In this document: one piece after another, positions 20,391-31,800 of the stretch
How the letters are laid out: the number at the start of each line of letters is the position of its first letter
How positions within the stretch are numbered: position 1 is the first letter of the stretch
From: Meconema thalassinum
Lineage: Eukaryota; Arthropoda; Insecta; Orthoptera; Tettigoniidae
Direction of reading: 5' to 3'
NCBI GenBank assembly: GCA_946902985.2
Contig: OX336397.1
Coordinates: 156,729,890-156,793,889 of the forward strand
Length of the DNA: 64,000 bases
The notes under the pieces: generated by a model
The model's input: only the letters and a program-made list of their open reading frames with translations
What the model was told of the DNA's origin: nothing
Databases searched by the model: none
Made by a program: the position numbers and the translations under genes

Positions 20391-22125
20391 AATTTGATTC
20401 ATCGTACCCTCCAAATGGATTATTCGAAGGAAGAAGAAACAAATATAAATATAGGCCTACATAAATAAATGAATAAGAAGCAACATAGAGAGAGTTTGAG
20501 TATAGGTGATGTCATGGACGATGCATGAACGTGTGAGCGAGTTGAGTCTTCTTGTGAGGGTGATGTCTAATTTTGTTCACAGCTGCAAGAACCATGAAAG
20601 GAAGAACGAATGTTAAAGGAGCATGTCAGAGGGCGCATCTAATTATTATCAAAGCAGAGATATTTTACTGCCCCTGGCTCTAATATCTGCGAGTCTTTGA
20701 TCTTTAATATCTCTGGCTTTCATCTCCGGCGCACCTTGCTCGTCTCTGATTAAAGTAGACCGGGCGAATATTTAAATTGGGGACTGAAATATTTATATGT
20801 TCGGCGATGTCGATATGCAAATATTATATGTCAGAAAACTATATCATAATGGGGGTCATTCAAGTACTACTCTTCATTATAACACAGTTTTCCCAAACAA
20901 TCAGAGCTCAATATTTTCATTCACTGACCTATTAGGTGTGGATAGCTTCTGACATGTACTCAAAATCCAACGTGTCGGACCTGAGTTACGTGATTTGAAA
21001 GTTGCCAAAGTAGCCTATATTGCATCAACCATTGTAGTTACAATGCATAAAAAACTGGGCAATATTGTAAAAGAAACAGCACTGTACCTTAATATCCACA
21101 ACTCCAATCTCTTCACATTCGTAAGATTTCGCCGACAATTTTAGTGAATGCTCTTGTTGACATAAACACACCAGAACGTCATGGAGGAAGCAGGCCTATG
21201 ACATTAGTTCCACTGAAATTATGATCCAGCTCTCTGTTCAGTAAAAGGATTTCTTACGCGAAACTTTTCCGCCAGATGTCATAACTGTTCAATTTGGGAC
21301 TCAATTGATTTGCCTTCCGTTGACATTCTTTACGCATCGAATTTGAAGAATAACTAGTTGATAATACGATACATTTTAATTTCAAAGCGTTTGCAACAGG
21401 CTAATTTGTGTTATTTTTCCACAATAACAACATGATCCAACATAGCACCTTTGCGCCATCTGTTGAGCTACTTCAGAATAAACAATGTTTCAAAGCTATG
21501 GGATTCATTATTGGGTAGAGATTAAATGCTGATCCCACACAATTCCCAAGAAGAAGAATTCAAAAGACAGAATCTCGACAGATATTTATGCATATTTATG
21601 CTATAACGTATAATGAAGTTATATCGTCGAACATAAACAGTCGTATGAACTTGCCTATAATGGTAATTAAGACACTCGTATGGAAATTACAAAAATCGCT
21701 TTGCTCGTTTTATAAACATACTCGGATCTTAATTATTGCCATTATAGGCTCATTGCATAATGTACTAATAGTTAATTGATTTTAGGAGCTTGATGTCACT
21801 ATTCCCATGTGGGTTCAAGTTCTCGGATAGCATGGGTTACTGAGGAGATCATACTCCGGAAGCATACCTACATTTGCCCGGAGAGAGTGTGAGAAAACAT
21901 GGGAGTGGAACGTCCGATCTCCAGAGTTATCACTGTCGTAAAACACGGCTTAGCATGCATGGCTAGGCCGCAGTTCTGAGAGCCGGTAAACTTTACCACT
22001 TGCCCGTCATCACTACCGTGTGTTCAATCAGTGCCGCCAATCATGTTTCACTGTCACCAAAGCTACAGACTAAGTGCAGACAGGGACCCAAGGAGATATT
22101 TCGCAAGAAAGTGCGCATCAGGGGA
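20391..22125. other. Gene-poor interval
   Basis: I see no gene and no element termini. About 20640-20770 shares a weak repeat with 40110-40260 (GAGTCTTTGAT.TTTAATATCTCT and GCGCACC.TGCT). Otherwise it is AT-rich unique-looking sequence. Confidence 0.4.
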
Positions 22126-22312
22126 AGAGATGACCGCGTGGTGTAGCGCTTGCCGCCCCCAGAGGTCAGGGTTTGTTTCCCAACTCTGACAAGAATCTTA
22201 ATTCTGATCTGATGGCTGAAACGGGGTACACTCAGCCTCGGGAGGCAAATTTGAGAAGAGCGGGCTTCGATTTCCACCTCAGCTATCCTGTCGTGGTTTT
22301 CCTTTTACTCCA
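22126..22312 (+). mobile_element. tRNA-derived SINE, plus strand
   Basis: Head GACCGCGTGGTGTAGCGCTT (A-box-like) and CAGGGTTTGTTTCCC (B-box-like). Body ACACTCAGCCTCGGGAGG, CGATTTCCACCTCAGC and CCTGTCGTGGTTTTCC. It ends in ATAATAATATTAATAAT, which it shares with the tail of the opposing SINE that follows. Confidence 0.65.
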
Positions 22313-22334
22313 GATAATAATATTAATAATAATA

Positions 22335-22510
22335 ATATCGTATGGCCTGGGTGCCGGGTGCAAGCTTTGTTAATTGACACCCAGATGGCAGCTTGCGTGT
22401 CGAATTTAATGCTCCATGACGCTATACCACTTTCTAGTAGAGAAATGAGGAACTTTGTGTTGGCGGAAAATCCCGAGATTAATTTTGCCATTATGAACAC
22501 GGCCTACTGA
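22335..22510 (-). mobile_element. SINE family 2, shortened copy
   Basis: It matches 4966-5180 (blocks GCCGGGTGCAAGCTTTG, GAAATGAGGAACTTTG and ATTATGAACACGGCCTA) but lacks the tRNA-like head, so it is 5'-truncated. Its tail abuts the tail of the SINE at 22126-22312, making a tail-to-tail pair around an AAT run. Confidence 0.65.
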
Positions 22511-22957
22511 TGGATGGTTTACGGCAACAAACGCGTCCCTCCCAATCCACACCTGAAATACATACCATAATAACACCGGTTATCAGACAAATTCTATATA
22601 CGATGCTAAACGATCACAATATCAAAAAAAACAAAATCAGCAGCATATCATGTTAGAGGGCACGATGTCAGGCATGGTGGCACCAAGTAATATTAATGTT
22701 AACTGGCTGTTTCTTAGCACTGAACTGAACTAATTACATAGCGCACGGTATTTCAAAATGACATGTTGTACAATTCGTGGGAAACATAAGAAGGAATTCC
22801 ACATTTTAAAGGAACATACCGTAAAGAAAGGAGATGTGCTATCTTTGTTGAACATCTGAAGTAGAAGAGTAGATTGGCAACACTGTGCCTCCCTTGCCTC
22901 AGAACTTGCGTCCAAACAGCTAGAGTACTACTTCCTCACATTGGTAATAACTTACTA

Positions 22958-23861
22958 CGAGGGCGGATCAAATATAAACGGGAATTTGAATGTACCGCCG
23001 CCGTTAGCAATACATCTAAGGCGGGTCTTTGCCAGAATGTAGGTGGGAGTGTCTGAAGAAGGGGTTTGTGTGCACACGCACGGCAGGGAGCTGGGCTGCT
23101 TCTGTACGCTATGAGTGAGCAAGAGGTGCACGTGTCTGTTGCGCAACGCATCATTATCAGATTTCTCGCAAAAGAGGGCACCACACCTTCCGAAATTTTG
23201 AGACGGCTCCGCGCACAGTTTGGGGAAGAAACACTTTCGCAGACTCGAATGTATGAGTGGGCTAAAAAAATTGTGGCAGGAAGAGAAACAGTGGAAAATG
23301 AACCTCATGAAAGGAGACCGCGGACAAGCATCACTGCAGACAACATTGTTGCAATTCGTGACATTATTGAAGAAGATCGGCGAATAAAAATTTCGCAAAT
23401 TGTGTTAGCCGTAGGAATAAGTTACGGAAGTGTTCAAACCATCATCCGAGATGAGCTCGATTTCAGAAAATTGTCATTCTTCTCCACGACAATGCAAGGC
23501 CGCATACTGCCGCTTTAACGTGGGAAAAACTGGAGGAAATTCATTGGACATCTGTGGAACACCCACCCTACAGTCCAGATTTCTCGGCTTGCGACTACCA
23601 TTTGTTTGGACCACTTAAACAAGACCTAGGAGGACAGCGGTTCGATGATGATGCAAGTGAAGAAAAGTTTGTGCGCAAGTGGCTCCTTACACGTCCATCT
23701 TCTTTCTACCAGGACGGCATTAAAAACTCACCGATGCGATGGAGAACATGTGTGTCGAAGGGAGGACACTATTTAGAAAAGTGATCACTATATGAGTATA
23801 TTTTTTGATTGATGCAATAAATGTAAAAAAAAAAAAAACGTTTATATTTGATCTCCCCTCG
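22958..23861 (+). mobile_element. mariner element, internally deleted
   Basis: Inverted termini CGAGGGCGGATCAAATATAA and (reverse complement of the right end) CGAGGGGAGATCAAATATAA, flanked by TA at 22956-22957 and 23862-23863. The length is ~0.9 kb against ~1.3 kb for full mariners, because the middle of the transposase gene is gone. The right TA lies at the outer edge of the large element that starts at 23865. Confidence 0.85.
23111..23784 (+). pseudogene. mariner transposase, central deletion
   Basis: Residues 1-120 (MSEQEVHVSVAQ start at 23111) contain the paired helix-turn-helix region (RRLRAQFGEETLSQTRMYEW; KISQIVLAVGISYGSVQTII). Near 23475 the frame jumps to the C-terminal part, which reads across a frame change WEKLEEIHWTSVEHPPYSPD, ACDYHLFGPLKQDLGGQRF and SKGGHYLEK. 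The first two catalytic Asp segments are mostly deleted, and the third (ACDYHLF) remains. It cannot be active. Confidence 0.85.
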
Positions 23862-26162
23862 TATTAGTGGAGAGGTTAAGACGAAAATCAATGGGGGTAC
23901 CGTTCAGTTTTTGATAGAAGCATGAGACTTGGCACAATTATAGTTTGGACCCTAAACATTCGATCTGAGATGGTAACCACTTCCGGAAGTCGCGCCGAGT
24001 GCCTGTTTTGCAAGGTTGCCTTCCCACCCGGAGTGAACTATGAAATCTACGCTTAAGTCGATTACAAATGCCGTTTCTCATTTTCAAAAACTCGCCAATG
24101 TATTTCTTATGGGCCCTCGCCTCTGTTGGAGACCGAGAATCAGACGATTCGGCTGATGAAGCGAGATGCAGAAGTGCGCGTGACGTCACACGCTCCTAGT
24201 CTCTAAGCAGCTTGACGCGGGTAAGCGACGCGACGCTACCGCCGAGCATTGTTGCGGTCAGTAACAGAAGCTTGGTGCTGGGGCTGTGTTGTTTTGCTGT
24301 GTTTGGGGAACTGATTTCTTGGAGATAAGTGTGCGTCATTCATACTGTGCATGTGAATATATTGATAAGTACATACACGGTAAATATTTTCTTTGCTTTT
24401 AAAGCTGTAGTCCCTCTTTTATTTCGACTATTCGTTACATTCCTGTGTTATACGTTATGTATACTTACAGTTAAAAAATGTTTTTAGTTACTTCTAACAA
24501 CGGTAAGATTTACATTCATTTACATTTTATGTGTTTCGTGGTGTTTGTTTAGGATGTGGTGGCTTGGTGATTGGTCCATGTACCTTCAAAATGTTTCGAA
24601 ACGCTAATTCTGACCAAGTCCCTGACGATGTCCCATGTCCGCCCATTGATTGGAAAATATGTGTTGTACGTCAGCTTCAAGACCATCGCCAACCAAGACA
24701 AAAGAAAAAATCACCGTCCTCAAAAACGACTGCAGTCTTTTCAGTAAATTATACATATCTACAAGTGAGCACCGATTGGGAGACCTAGACAGATTTTTCG
24801 CTGTTGAAAACCAACCAACACCACCGTCTCTCTCCACAAACGGCGAACTAAGACCGAGCAAAAAAACAGATCTTTCGAAATGTTTGATGGCTGCAAGTAC
24901 AGATGGCATCCACACCAGTGACGTACCCTCCGTACAATCAAAAATTATCGATGGACCTACCCTAGTCCATATGCTACATCCCGGACAGTCAAGAACGTTT
25001 CAGGAATATGCCGACAGCATTTTTTATGCCATTCCTCAGGAAATAACTTAATACTGTTCATCGCGTTGATGTAATTTGGGACAAGTATATACAGGATAGT
25101 CTGAAAAACCACACAAGGGCAGAACGGGGCGAAGGAATACGCACGAGGAACACGCATTCCGAAAGGATGGCCAAACTTCGTGCGCAACTCCGAAAACAAA
25201 TGCGAGTTGTTCCAATTCCTAAATACGCAAATACAAAAGATCACACAGGAGGGCAAAGGATTCGTCTGTGTTAGCATCGCCTCATCGAGAAGATATGGAT
25301 ATATTGTCTCCATGCAATCACGAAGAGGCAGACACAAGGGTCATGATTCACATCGCGGATTGTGTTAGTCAGGGATACCGGAAAATTCTTGTGCGAACTG
25401 TGGACACCGATGTCCTTGTATTAGCCGCGAGTATTGTGCCTAAATTGACGGATATTGAAGAGCTCTGGGCCCACATTGGCACGGGAACGAATCAACAGAT
25501 TGTAGCTGCACATAAAATTGCCCAGGATTTAGGTAGGGACCAATGTCGGTGACAAAACATATGTTATCATGGAAAGGCAATGGTGACTAAAGAGGCTTTA
25601 CTTGTTGCAGGTCGTAACAAGGCTTTAAGTTTACCCCTATTTCATGCATTTTCTGGATGTGATACCGTTTCCTCGTTAGGTAAGAAGAGTGCCTTTGCAG
25701 CATGGACGGCTTATCCTGACGCCACCGAAGGATTTTTGGCCGCTCAGGAGCACGATTTGGACAAAGCTTTACCTTATATGGAAAAGTTGGTAATCACTAT
25801 GTATGACAGGTAGGAAAAATTGATTCATAATCGTTACCGATGCGTTTTTGTTGAACTTCGTCGTTAACACTTGTGTTGTATTGCATTGTAGGTCGAGTTC
25901 ATTTGTCAACGTAAATGCCTGCCGAAAGGAACTTTTTACCAACAAAAACCGATCTCTAGAGAGTATTCCACCAATGCAGAATGCACTGGAGCAACACATC
26001 CGGCGTGCCATGTACCAGGGGGGTTATGTGTGGGGACAATCTCTGAACCCTATCCAGGAACTACCCTCACCGTCAGATTGGGGCTGGGAATAAAGTCCAT
26101 CAGGATTGTCACCGCGGTGGGTGACTATCCCCATTGCAACTAAGGCTTGTTTAGAACTAATC

Positions 26163-27094
26163 GGGCGGGCATCAATTCCACCCGGGAATTCCAGTCAGGT
26201 AGCCAGGGTTACCTCAATTCCACCCGGTCCTCCAAGGGACCCAGAAATGAGTTCCTCAACTCCGCCCAGGCTTTTCCCCAATGACGTAAACAAATGTCAT
26301 AACCCTCCTGCTCGCATACCAAGAGCCGGGGTTATAGTTTGAAATGAAGTAAAGATTTATGTGATTTTAAGATACTGATTTTACTTATTTTATTAAATTT
26401 CCTGCCCATATTTTTATTTAACAACAGTGATTAATATCTAGCTCTTTATGTATTATGTTTATATCTGATTTAACGAATGAGCGGACTTGACTTCAGAGCG
26501 TTTGACCGATGGCGTGGTGGTGTTCGCAAGACATTGTTGTGCCATTGGTCAACCGCTCTGATGTCAAGTCCGCTCATTCGTTAAATCAGATATAAAGTGT
26601 TTGGCACATTATAACTCATGTGGCAGAAAATACAAGTGATTTAAAATTAATCATAATATTCTTTTAAATAAGTCAGCCAAGTTTTCTATTTTTTTCTACA
26701 AATTTTATACATTGTTTTTAACATGTGCATAATTAAATGTTTGTATGTTTTTTGACCTCGTCAGACATTATTAAATTAAATTTAGATAATAATAGGTGTT
26801 TAATTTGAACCTAAAAGAATACTTTCGATATTAGCTGCGGATGCTGAAAATACTGTTTTCCAGCCTAGAACGGAAAAATCAGCTGCATTCAAGAATTCAC
26901 TCATGTGCTGCATAAGGTGTTAGACCCGGCCCTTGGTGTGCGAGCAGGAGGGTTATGACATTTGTTTACGTCATTGGGGATAACCCCTTTGCCGGCCCCT
27001 TGTCAAAGCCTGAGTGGAGTTGAGGAACTTATTTTTGGGTCCCTTGGAGGACCGGGTGGAATTGAGGAAAATTGGGCGGAATTGATGTTCGACC
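26163..27094. mobile_element. 932-bp TIR element inserted in the XPG-like gene
   Basis: Target duplication AACTAATC at 26155-26162 and 27095-27102. Termini GGGCGGGCATCAATTCC and (reverse complement) GGTCGAACATCAATTCC. Inverted similarity extends inward about 165 bp on each side (blocks GGTCCTCCAAGGGACCCA and CAAATGTCATAACCCTCCTG). It interrupts the host transposon's gene between the nuclease-like part and the cysteine-rich tail. No protein of its own. An 8-bp duplication with GG termini could fit Merlin or another 8-bp class. Confidence 0.75.
26458..26596. repeat. 139-bp near-perfect hairpin
   Basis: Arms of about 55 bases (26458-26513 and 26541-26596) pair with few mismatches around a ~27-base loop. 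Key arm blocks are ATATCTGATTTAACGAATGA and GCGGACTTGACTTCAGAGCG. It sits in the middle of the 932-bp element and could be a smaller nested foldback or the element's own core. An RNA from it would fold like a small-RNA precursor, but there is no evidence of transcription. Confidence 0.7.
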
Positions 27095-27989
27095 AACTAA
27101 TCTGTTGCGGGTGCAAAAGTTGTGCAACTAGGCCTCAGCAATGTGTATGCAGGAGGAGAGACTTGAAGTGCACGGAACTGAGCTCTTGTGACGAAAAGTG
27201 CTAAGTAATATTTTCTACTTCTGTCTTTATTTTCTGGTGATGGCTGTCCACTTAATAGCTGAGAGATTATTTTAATACTTTTTCCCCTTTTTTAGGAAGT
27301 TTGTTGAGCCTCCAAGATTAGTTTTGGTGAGCCTGATGCATAGGGCCACACGCATTACAACACATGGACTTCTGCCTTGTTATTCTTCCTTTTTCGCTTT
27401 TTCGTAAGTTATCAAAATGATTTGTCATTTATATTAAGTAAATTAAAGCTTGAAGAATGTGGCGGCTTGTTTTTGCAGCTTAAGGAAAGATCCGCTTAGT
27501 AGATAGGCAACCACACCACCAATTTAAATCGTGTTAACAACGTTTTCCAGGTGATTCTGAGTGCAAAAAGTATTCATCGCGAAGCAAAACAGGCATTTGT
27601 AATCGACTTAAGCGTTGATTTCGTAGTTCATTCCGGGTGGGTAGGCAACCATGCAAAACAGGAACTCTGCGCGACTTACGGAAGTGGCTACCATCTCAGA
27701 TCAAAAGTTTAGGGTCCTAACTATAAGTGTGCCAAATCTCATGCTTCTATCGAAAAATGAACAGTAGTTTTACGTAACCTCCCCACTATATTAAACTAGC
27801 GGACCCATGTGAGTACTATCGCATAAGTGGTTGTGTGCGCCCCATGTGTACAGACAACCCGCCCGTCACTAGTGCAATGCGGATGTACGCGACACAGTTG
27901 TGCCAGGGTCTATCGTCTTGTTTATTTGTTTAAAAGCACTTTATAAACAAATATATTTCCGTTGACTCATCAATACTTCTAGCTACAGC

Positions 27990-28230
27990 AACACTAAGTA
28001 ATGGATTGTGTCCCACGTACAGACCTGGTGCACGTAGGTGAAATTTGCGTCCTGACAAGGACAAAACGAATCCACAAACACACCATCCTCAAGCAAGAGG
28101 AATTAACAGTACAAAACTCAAATTCCACAACTGGTCTGGGATTCAAAACCAGGACTCTTTGGATCAAAGCCTTGCATCTTACCCACATCGACAAGATGAT
28201 GCGCACTTGCGCATGATAACAGGTTGTTAT
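27990..28230 (-). mobile_element. Possible tRNA-derived SINE
   Basis: The minus strand has GATGTGGGTAAGATGCAAGG and CCTGGTTTTGAATCCCAG, spaced like pol III A and B boxes. They are followed by a body and no clear tail. Evidence is limited to the box pattern. Confidence 0.35.
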
Positions 28231-28322
28231 ACAACTCACGGTAGGAACAAACTTCTCCAGCTCAGCAGTCGACTTCACCACTCCATTAGATCTAAGACTG
28301 AGCACCACCCTCACGCCATACG

Positions 28323-28721
28323 TAGAGCCCTGTGCGGATAAACAAAACGTTACCCGCATCCGCCCGAATGTTATCCGCTCCTGCACCGCATCCTCGCGAC
28401 TGTTATCCACATCCGCCTCGCAACCACACGACTGTTATCCACATCCGCCTCGCAACCGCACAACTGTTATCCGCATCCACCCCGCAACCGAACGTCTGTT
28501 ATACGCATCCGCCCCGCAACCGCGCGACTGTTATCCGTTCCTGCACAGCATCCGCGCGACTGTTACCCACATCCACCCCGCATCCACACGACTGTTATCC
28601 ATATCCACCTCACATCCGCACGACTGTTATCCACATCCGTCTCGCAACCACACGACTGTTATCCGCATCCGCCTCGCAACCGCACGACTGTTATCCATAT
28701 CCATCCCGCATCCGTTGGACT
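28323..28721 (+). repeat. hAT-like left terminus plus diverged 32-bp repeats (array, left part)
   Basis: It opens TAGAGCCCTGTGCGGATAAA, nearly the same as the left terminus of the hAT-like element at 6985. Within about 40 bases it passes into 32-bp units (CACGACTGTTATCC core). About eleven units, all rather different from each other, run to 28721, where the BEL element interrupts. No matching right terminus was found beyond the far end of the array. Confidence 0.8.
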
Positions 28722-28885
28722 TGTTGTGGTTAATAGAAATGGATAACGGGAACACTACAATCTGATCTTTATTATCTAACCAAGATGTCACAAGTGAAGT
28801 AGTAACAATAAAAAACAAAATACAATCATAAATCGCAATCCATAGATTGCAACTCTCAAGAGTTGCAACGTCTCAATTCCCCACA
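28722..28885 (-). repeat. 3' LTR of the BEL element (164 bp)
   Basis: Unusually short LTR. On the minus strand it holds AATAAA (plus-strand TTTATT near 28768), a candidate polyadenylation signal. It also contains a perfect hairpin, TTGCAACTCT / AGAGTTGCAA, at 28847-28868. The other LTR lacks 7 bases here. Confidence 0.9.
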
Positions 28886-31800
28886 TCCTCCCCACCCTGG
28901 TCAACCTCCAGGGGGATGACCAGCTGAATGGGGCAGGTTATTGTGGCTCCAGTAGGGGTACGAAGAACCACCGTCATGACGACTGCATCTCTACCAACAC
29001 GGAGCTCCTCAATGCGGGCCTTTGCCCACATGTGCCTCGGCGTCTTGTCTTCCTGGAGAAGTGCTAGGTCACCAACCCATGATTGCGGAACTTTTCCCCG
29101 TGGTCGACGAACTTCATGGAAATTTCTCAATTCCAGGAGATACTCCTTCGTCCAGCGTTTCCAAAAATCATCCGATACCTTCTGTTGCGCAGCCAGCACT
29201 TTTGGCAGATCTTCATTCCCCGCACTTGCAGGTCCAGTCGGTATCGTGGTGAAGCGCTGTCCAATCAGAAAGTGGGCCGGCGTTAGAGCATTTTCTCTGT
29301 CTTGGGTGATGGGCCTCGAATTAATGGCGGCTTCGATATTTATCAAAGTGGTGTTCAATGCTTCCTCGCCGATTAATGATTTCCCCAGTACCTTTCGCAG
29401 ACACCGCTTGGTCGTGCCTACCATCCTCTCCCACCATCCTCCCCACCAAGACGCTCTTGGAGCAATAAATCTCCAGGTGATGTTGTGATGAGCGAAGTAC
29501 TGATGTGTTGGAGGGGCTGTGAGAGAAGTCCAGATGGACTTGAGTTCTCTGTTGGTCGCGTGAAACGTCTGAGCCTTATCAGTATATATCGTGTGTGGTA
29601 TCCCTCGTCTTCCAACGAACCTCTGAAGTGCCAAGAGGAACGTGTCGGCAGTCATGTCTGAGCACAATTCCAAGTGTAACGCGCGAGTCGTAGCGCAGGT
29701 AAAGAGTGCTATGTAACATTTCTTGCTCGTGGTCCCCACCTTCACATAAAGGGGTCCAGCGAAATCAATTCCCGTGACTTCAAAGGGTTTCGTTGGTGTT
29801 ACCCTTAATTTGGGTTGTGGAGCTTCGATTGCTTGGGCGAAGTGATTTTGCGCCATTTTGCAAGGAAGGCACGTACGTAACACTTTCTTGACTGCCTGTC
29901 GTGCTCTGAGCACCCGAAATTCCGTACGTAGTTCTGACAACACAATTCGCACCCCCAAATGGTGAAGTCTGATGTGCGTTTGTGCCATCCAAGAGTAACG
30001 GGTGTTGTAATTCTCTAGATAACTCTGCAAGTTGTAGACGACCACCTAGACGAATGAGTCCGTTCTCCAGAAATGGGTTGAAGCGGGCTATTCTTGATTC
30101 CTTTGGCAGAGCTACACCTTCTTTTAGAGCCAGATATTCTGCAGGGAAACACTCCTTTTGTACAGTTTGAATCCAATATTTGCGTGAGTTTTGAAGCTCT
30201 TGTGCTGTTAACTCCCCAGAGAACCGTTCTTTTCTTCGAACATGTTGCAAGAAACGAAGTATCCACGCTGTGATGCGAAGTAACCTCCAGTAGGAACTAT
30301 ATCTGGAAGGATCTAATAGGGGTGACATTTTCTCAAATTTAAGGATATTGAAGATGGTCTTCTTTTCTTCTGGCAGTTGTACACGGGAGGATAGTTGGCT
30401 AGGCCAATGTTCTGGTTGTTGTTGTAGCCAAGGAGGCCCATGCCACCATCCAACAAGTGACTTTATCTCTACCACTGAAAGTCCTCTCGACAAATGATCT
30501 GCTGGGTTTTCTCCCCCTGGACAGTACCTCCATTGAGATGGAGTAGTGTAAGATTGGATTTCAGTTACCCGGTTGGACACAAATGTCTTCCAGCGATTTG
30601 GGTCACTCTGTACCCAACCCAGTGTCACTTTAGCATCTGTCCATAAAGTCGCTGCTGAAGAGCTCAAGTCAGTTGCTTTGCAGAAATAATTTAAGAGTCG
30701 CGCTCCCTCCAGAGCAGCTAACAGTTCTAGTCTCGGAAGCGTGACCCTTTTCACGGGAGCGAGTCGATTTTTGCTGAAAGCCAAACGGACAGTAACACTA
30801 TGCCCTTGAGTGGTCCTGACATAACATACTGCGCCATAGGCCCTTTCACTTGCATCGCAGAAGATGTGAATTTCACTGTTGCTTCTTTCGGAAATGCCGA
30901 TCCATCGAGGAATCTGTAGCTGCGCTAACTGTGAAAGACTCGAAATCCAATTATGCCAACGCACGCCTATATCATGTGGTAAGAGTTCGTCCCATCCAAT
31001 CCCTTTGCACCAGGTTTCTTGGAACAGTATTTTCCCAATAATCGATACCGGTGTTAAAAGTCCCAAGGGGTCATAACATCGGGAAGTAGTTTGTAACAGT
31101 AATCTCTTACTAGCGGGTTCCTGCTTGAGATTATCGGTGATATCATGGTCGTCTATGTAGAAAGTGTCAGTTTCAGTGGACCATTTCACTCCTAATACTT
31201 GCGTATTGGTCTCTAGTACCCGACCTTCGGACGTCCAGATGCACTTCAGTTGTTGAGAGTTCGTCGCCCATTTCGCCATGGGCATGTGAATTGTGTTTAG
31301 CAGTCCTGTGAGTTCATAATAAAGTTTGATCACTTGGTTCTCAGTTTCACCGCCGGTTACAAAGACATCCATGTACGTACTACAATCTATAAGGGCGGCA
31401 GCATTTGAGAAGGCAGAGTCATGGATATTGGTTAGTTCCCTTAGTGTCGCTGAAAGTAAAAATGGACTGCAAGTTAGACCAAAGGGAACGCGAGCAAAAT
31501 GGTATATTACGACTTCATCTGTTGTTTCGTACACTCCTTCGCCTTTGTCAATCACATCGTACCAGAAGAATCTGGTCAAGTCTCGATCTTTGGAATCGAG
31601 TACAAGTTGTAAGAATGCCTGAGAGACATCACCAATGATGGCTACCGGGTAGCTTCTGAATCTGAGGAGAACAGAAAGTATCTCAGGCAGTAAATTTGGC
31701 CCCATTTCGAGGGCCTCGTTAAGGGACGGACCACCTCCTTGACAAGGAGATGCATCAAACACAATCCTCCATTTCATTTTCCCAGATTTACACTTCTTAA

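Larger units (their letters stand above)
24640..27204 (+). pseudogene. Transposon-borne PIN/XPG-like nuclease with Cys-rich tail, broken
   Basis: The N-terminal part reads NDCSLFSKLYIST, PPSLSTNGELRPSKKTDL and KIIDGPTLVHMLHPGQ. After frameshifts come IPKGWPNFVRNSENKCELFQ, HEEADTRVMIHIADC, RTVDTDVLVLA and FHAFSGCDTVSS. The spaced EAD, DTD and GCD acidic motifs resemble the metal-binding residues of FEN/XPG-type PIN nucleases. Two small GT-AG introns are inferred at 25533-25610 and 25810-25891 because removing them restores the motif order. Past a nested element the gene ends LICCGCKSCATRP and CVCRRRDLKCTELSSC, a CxC-type cysteine cluster. At least two frameshifts lie at about 25150-25270. Confidence 0.65.
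23865..27788 (+). mobile_element. Large TIR transposon with XPG/FEN-like gene (Academ-like?)
   Basis: Inverted terminal repeats of ~200 bp: left 23865-24072, right 27592-27788, both opening TAGTGGRGAGGTTA. A 3-bp flank TAT occurs on both sides (23862-23864 and 27789-27791). Inside is a single broken gene (next entry) that a second transposon (26163-27094) splits. XPG-type nuclease motifs, a cysteine-rich tail and a short target duplication recall the Academ superfamily, but I cannot verify that without database comparison. Confidence 0.7.

Noticed and set aside
28928..29488. 186-codon plus-strand frame opposite the BEL integrase
   Set aside because: Antisense shadow of the integrase-containing frame, with no features of its own.
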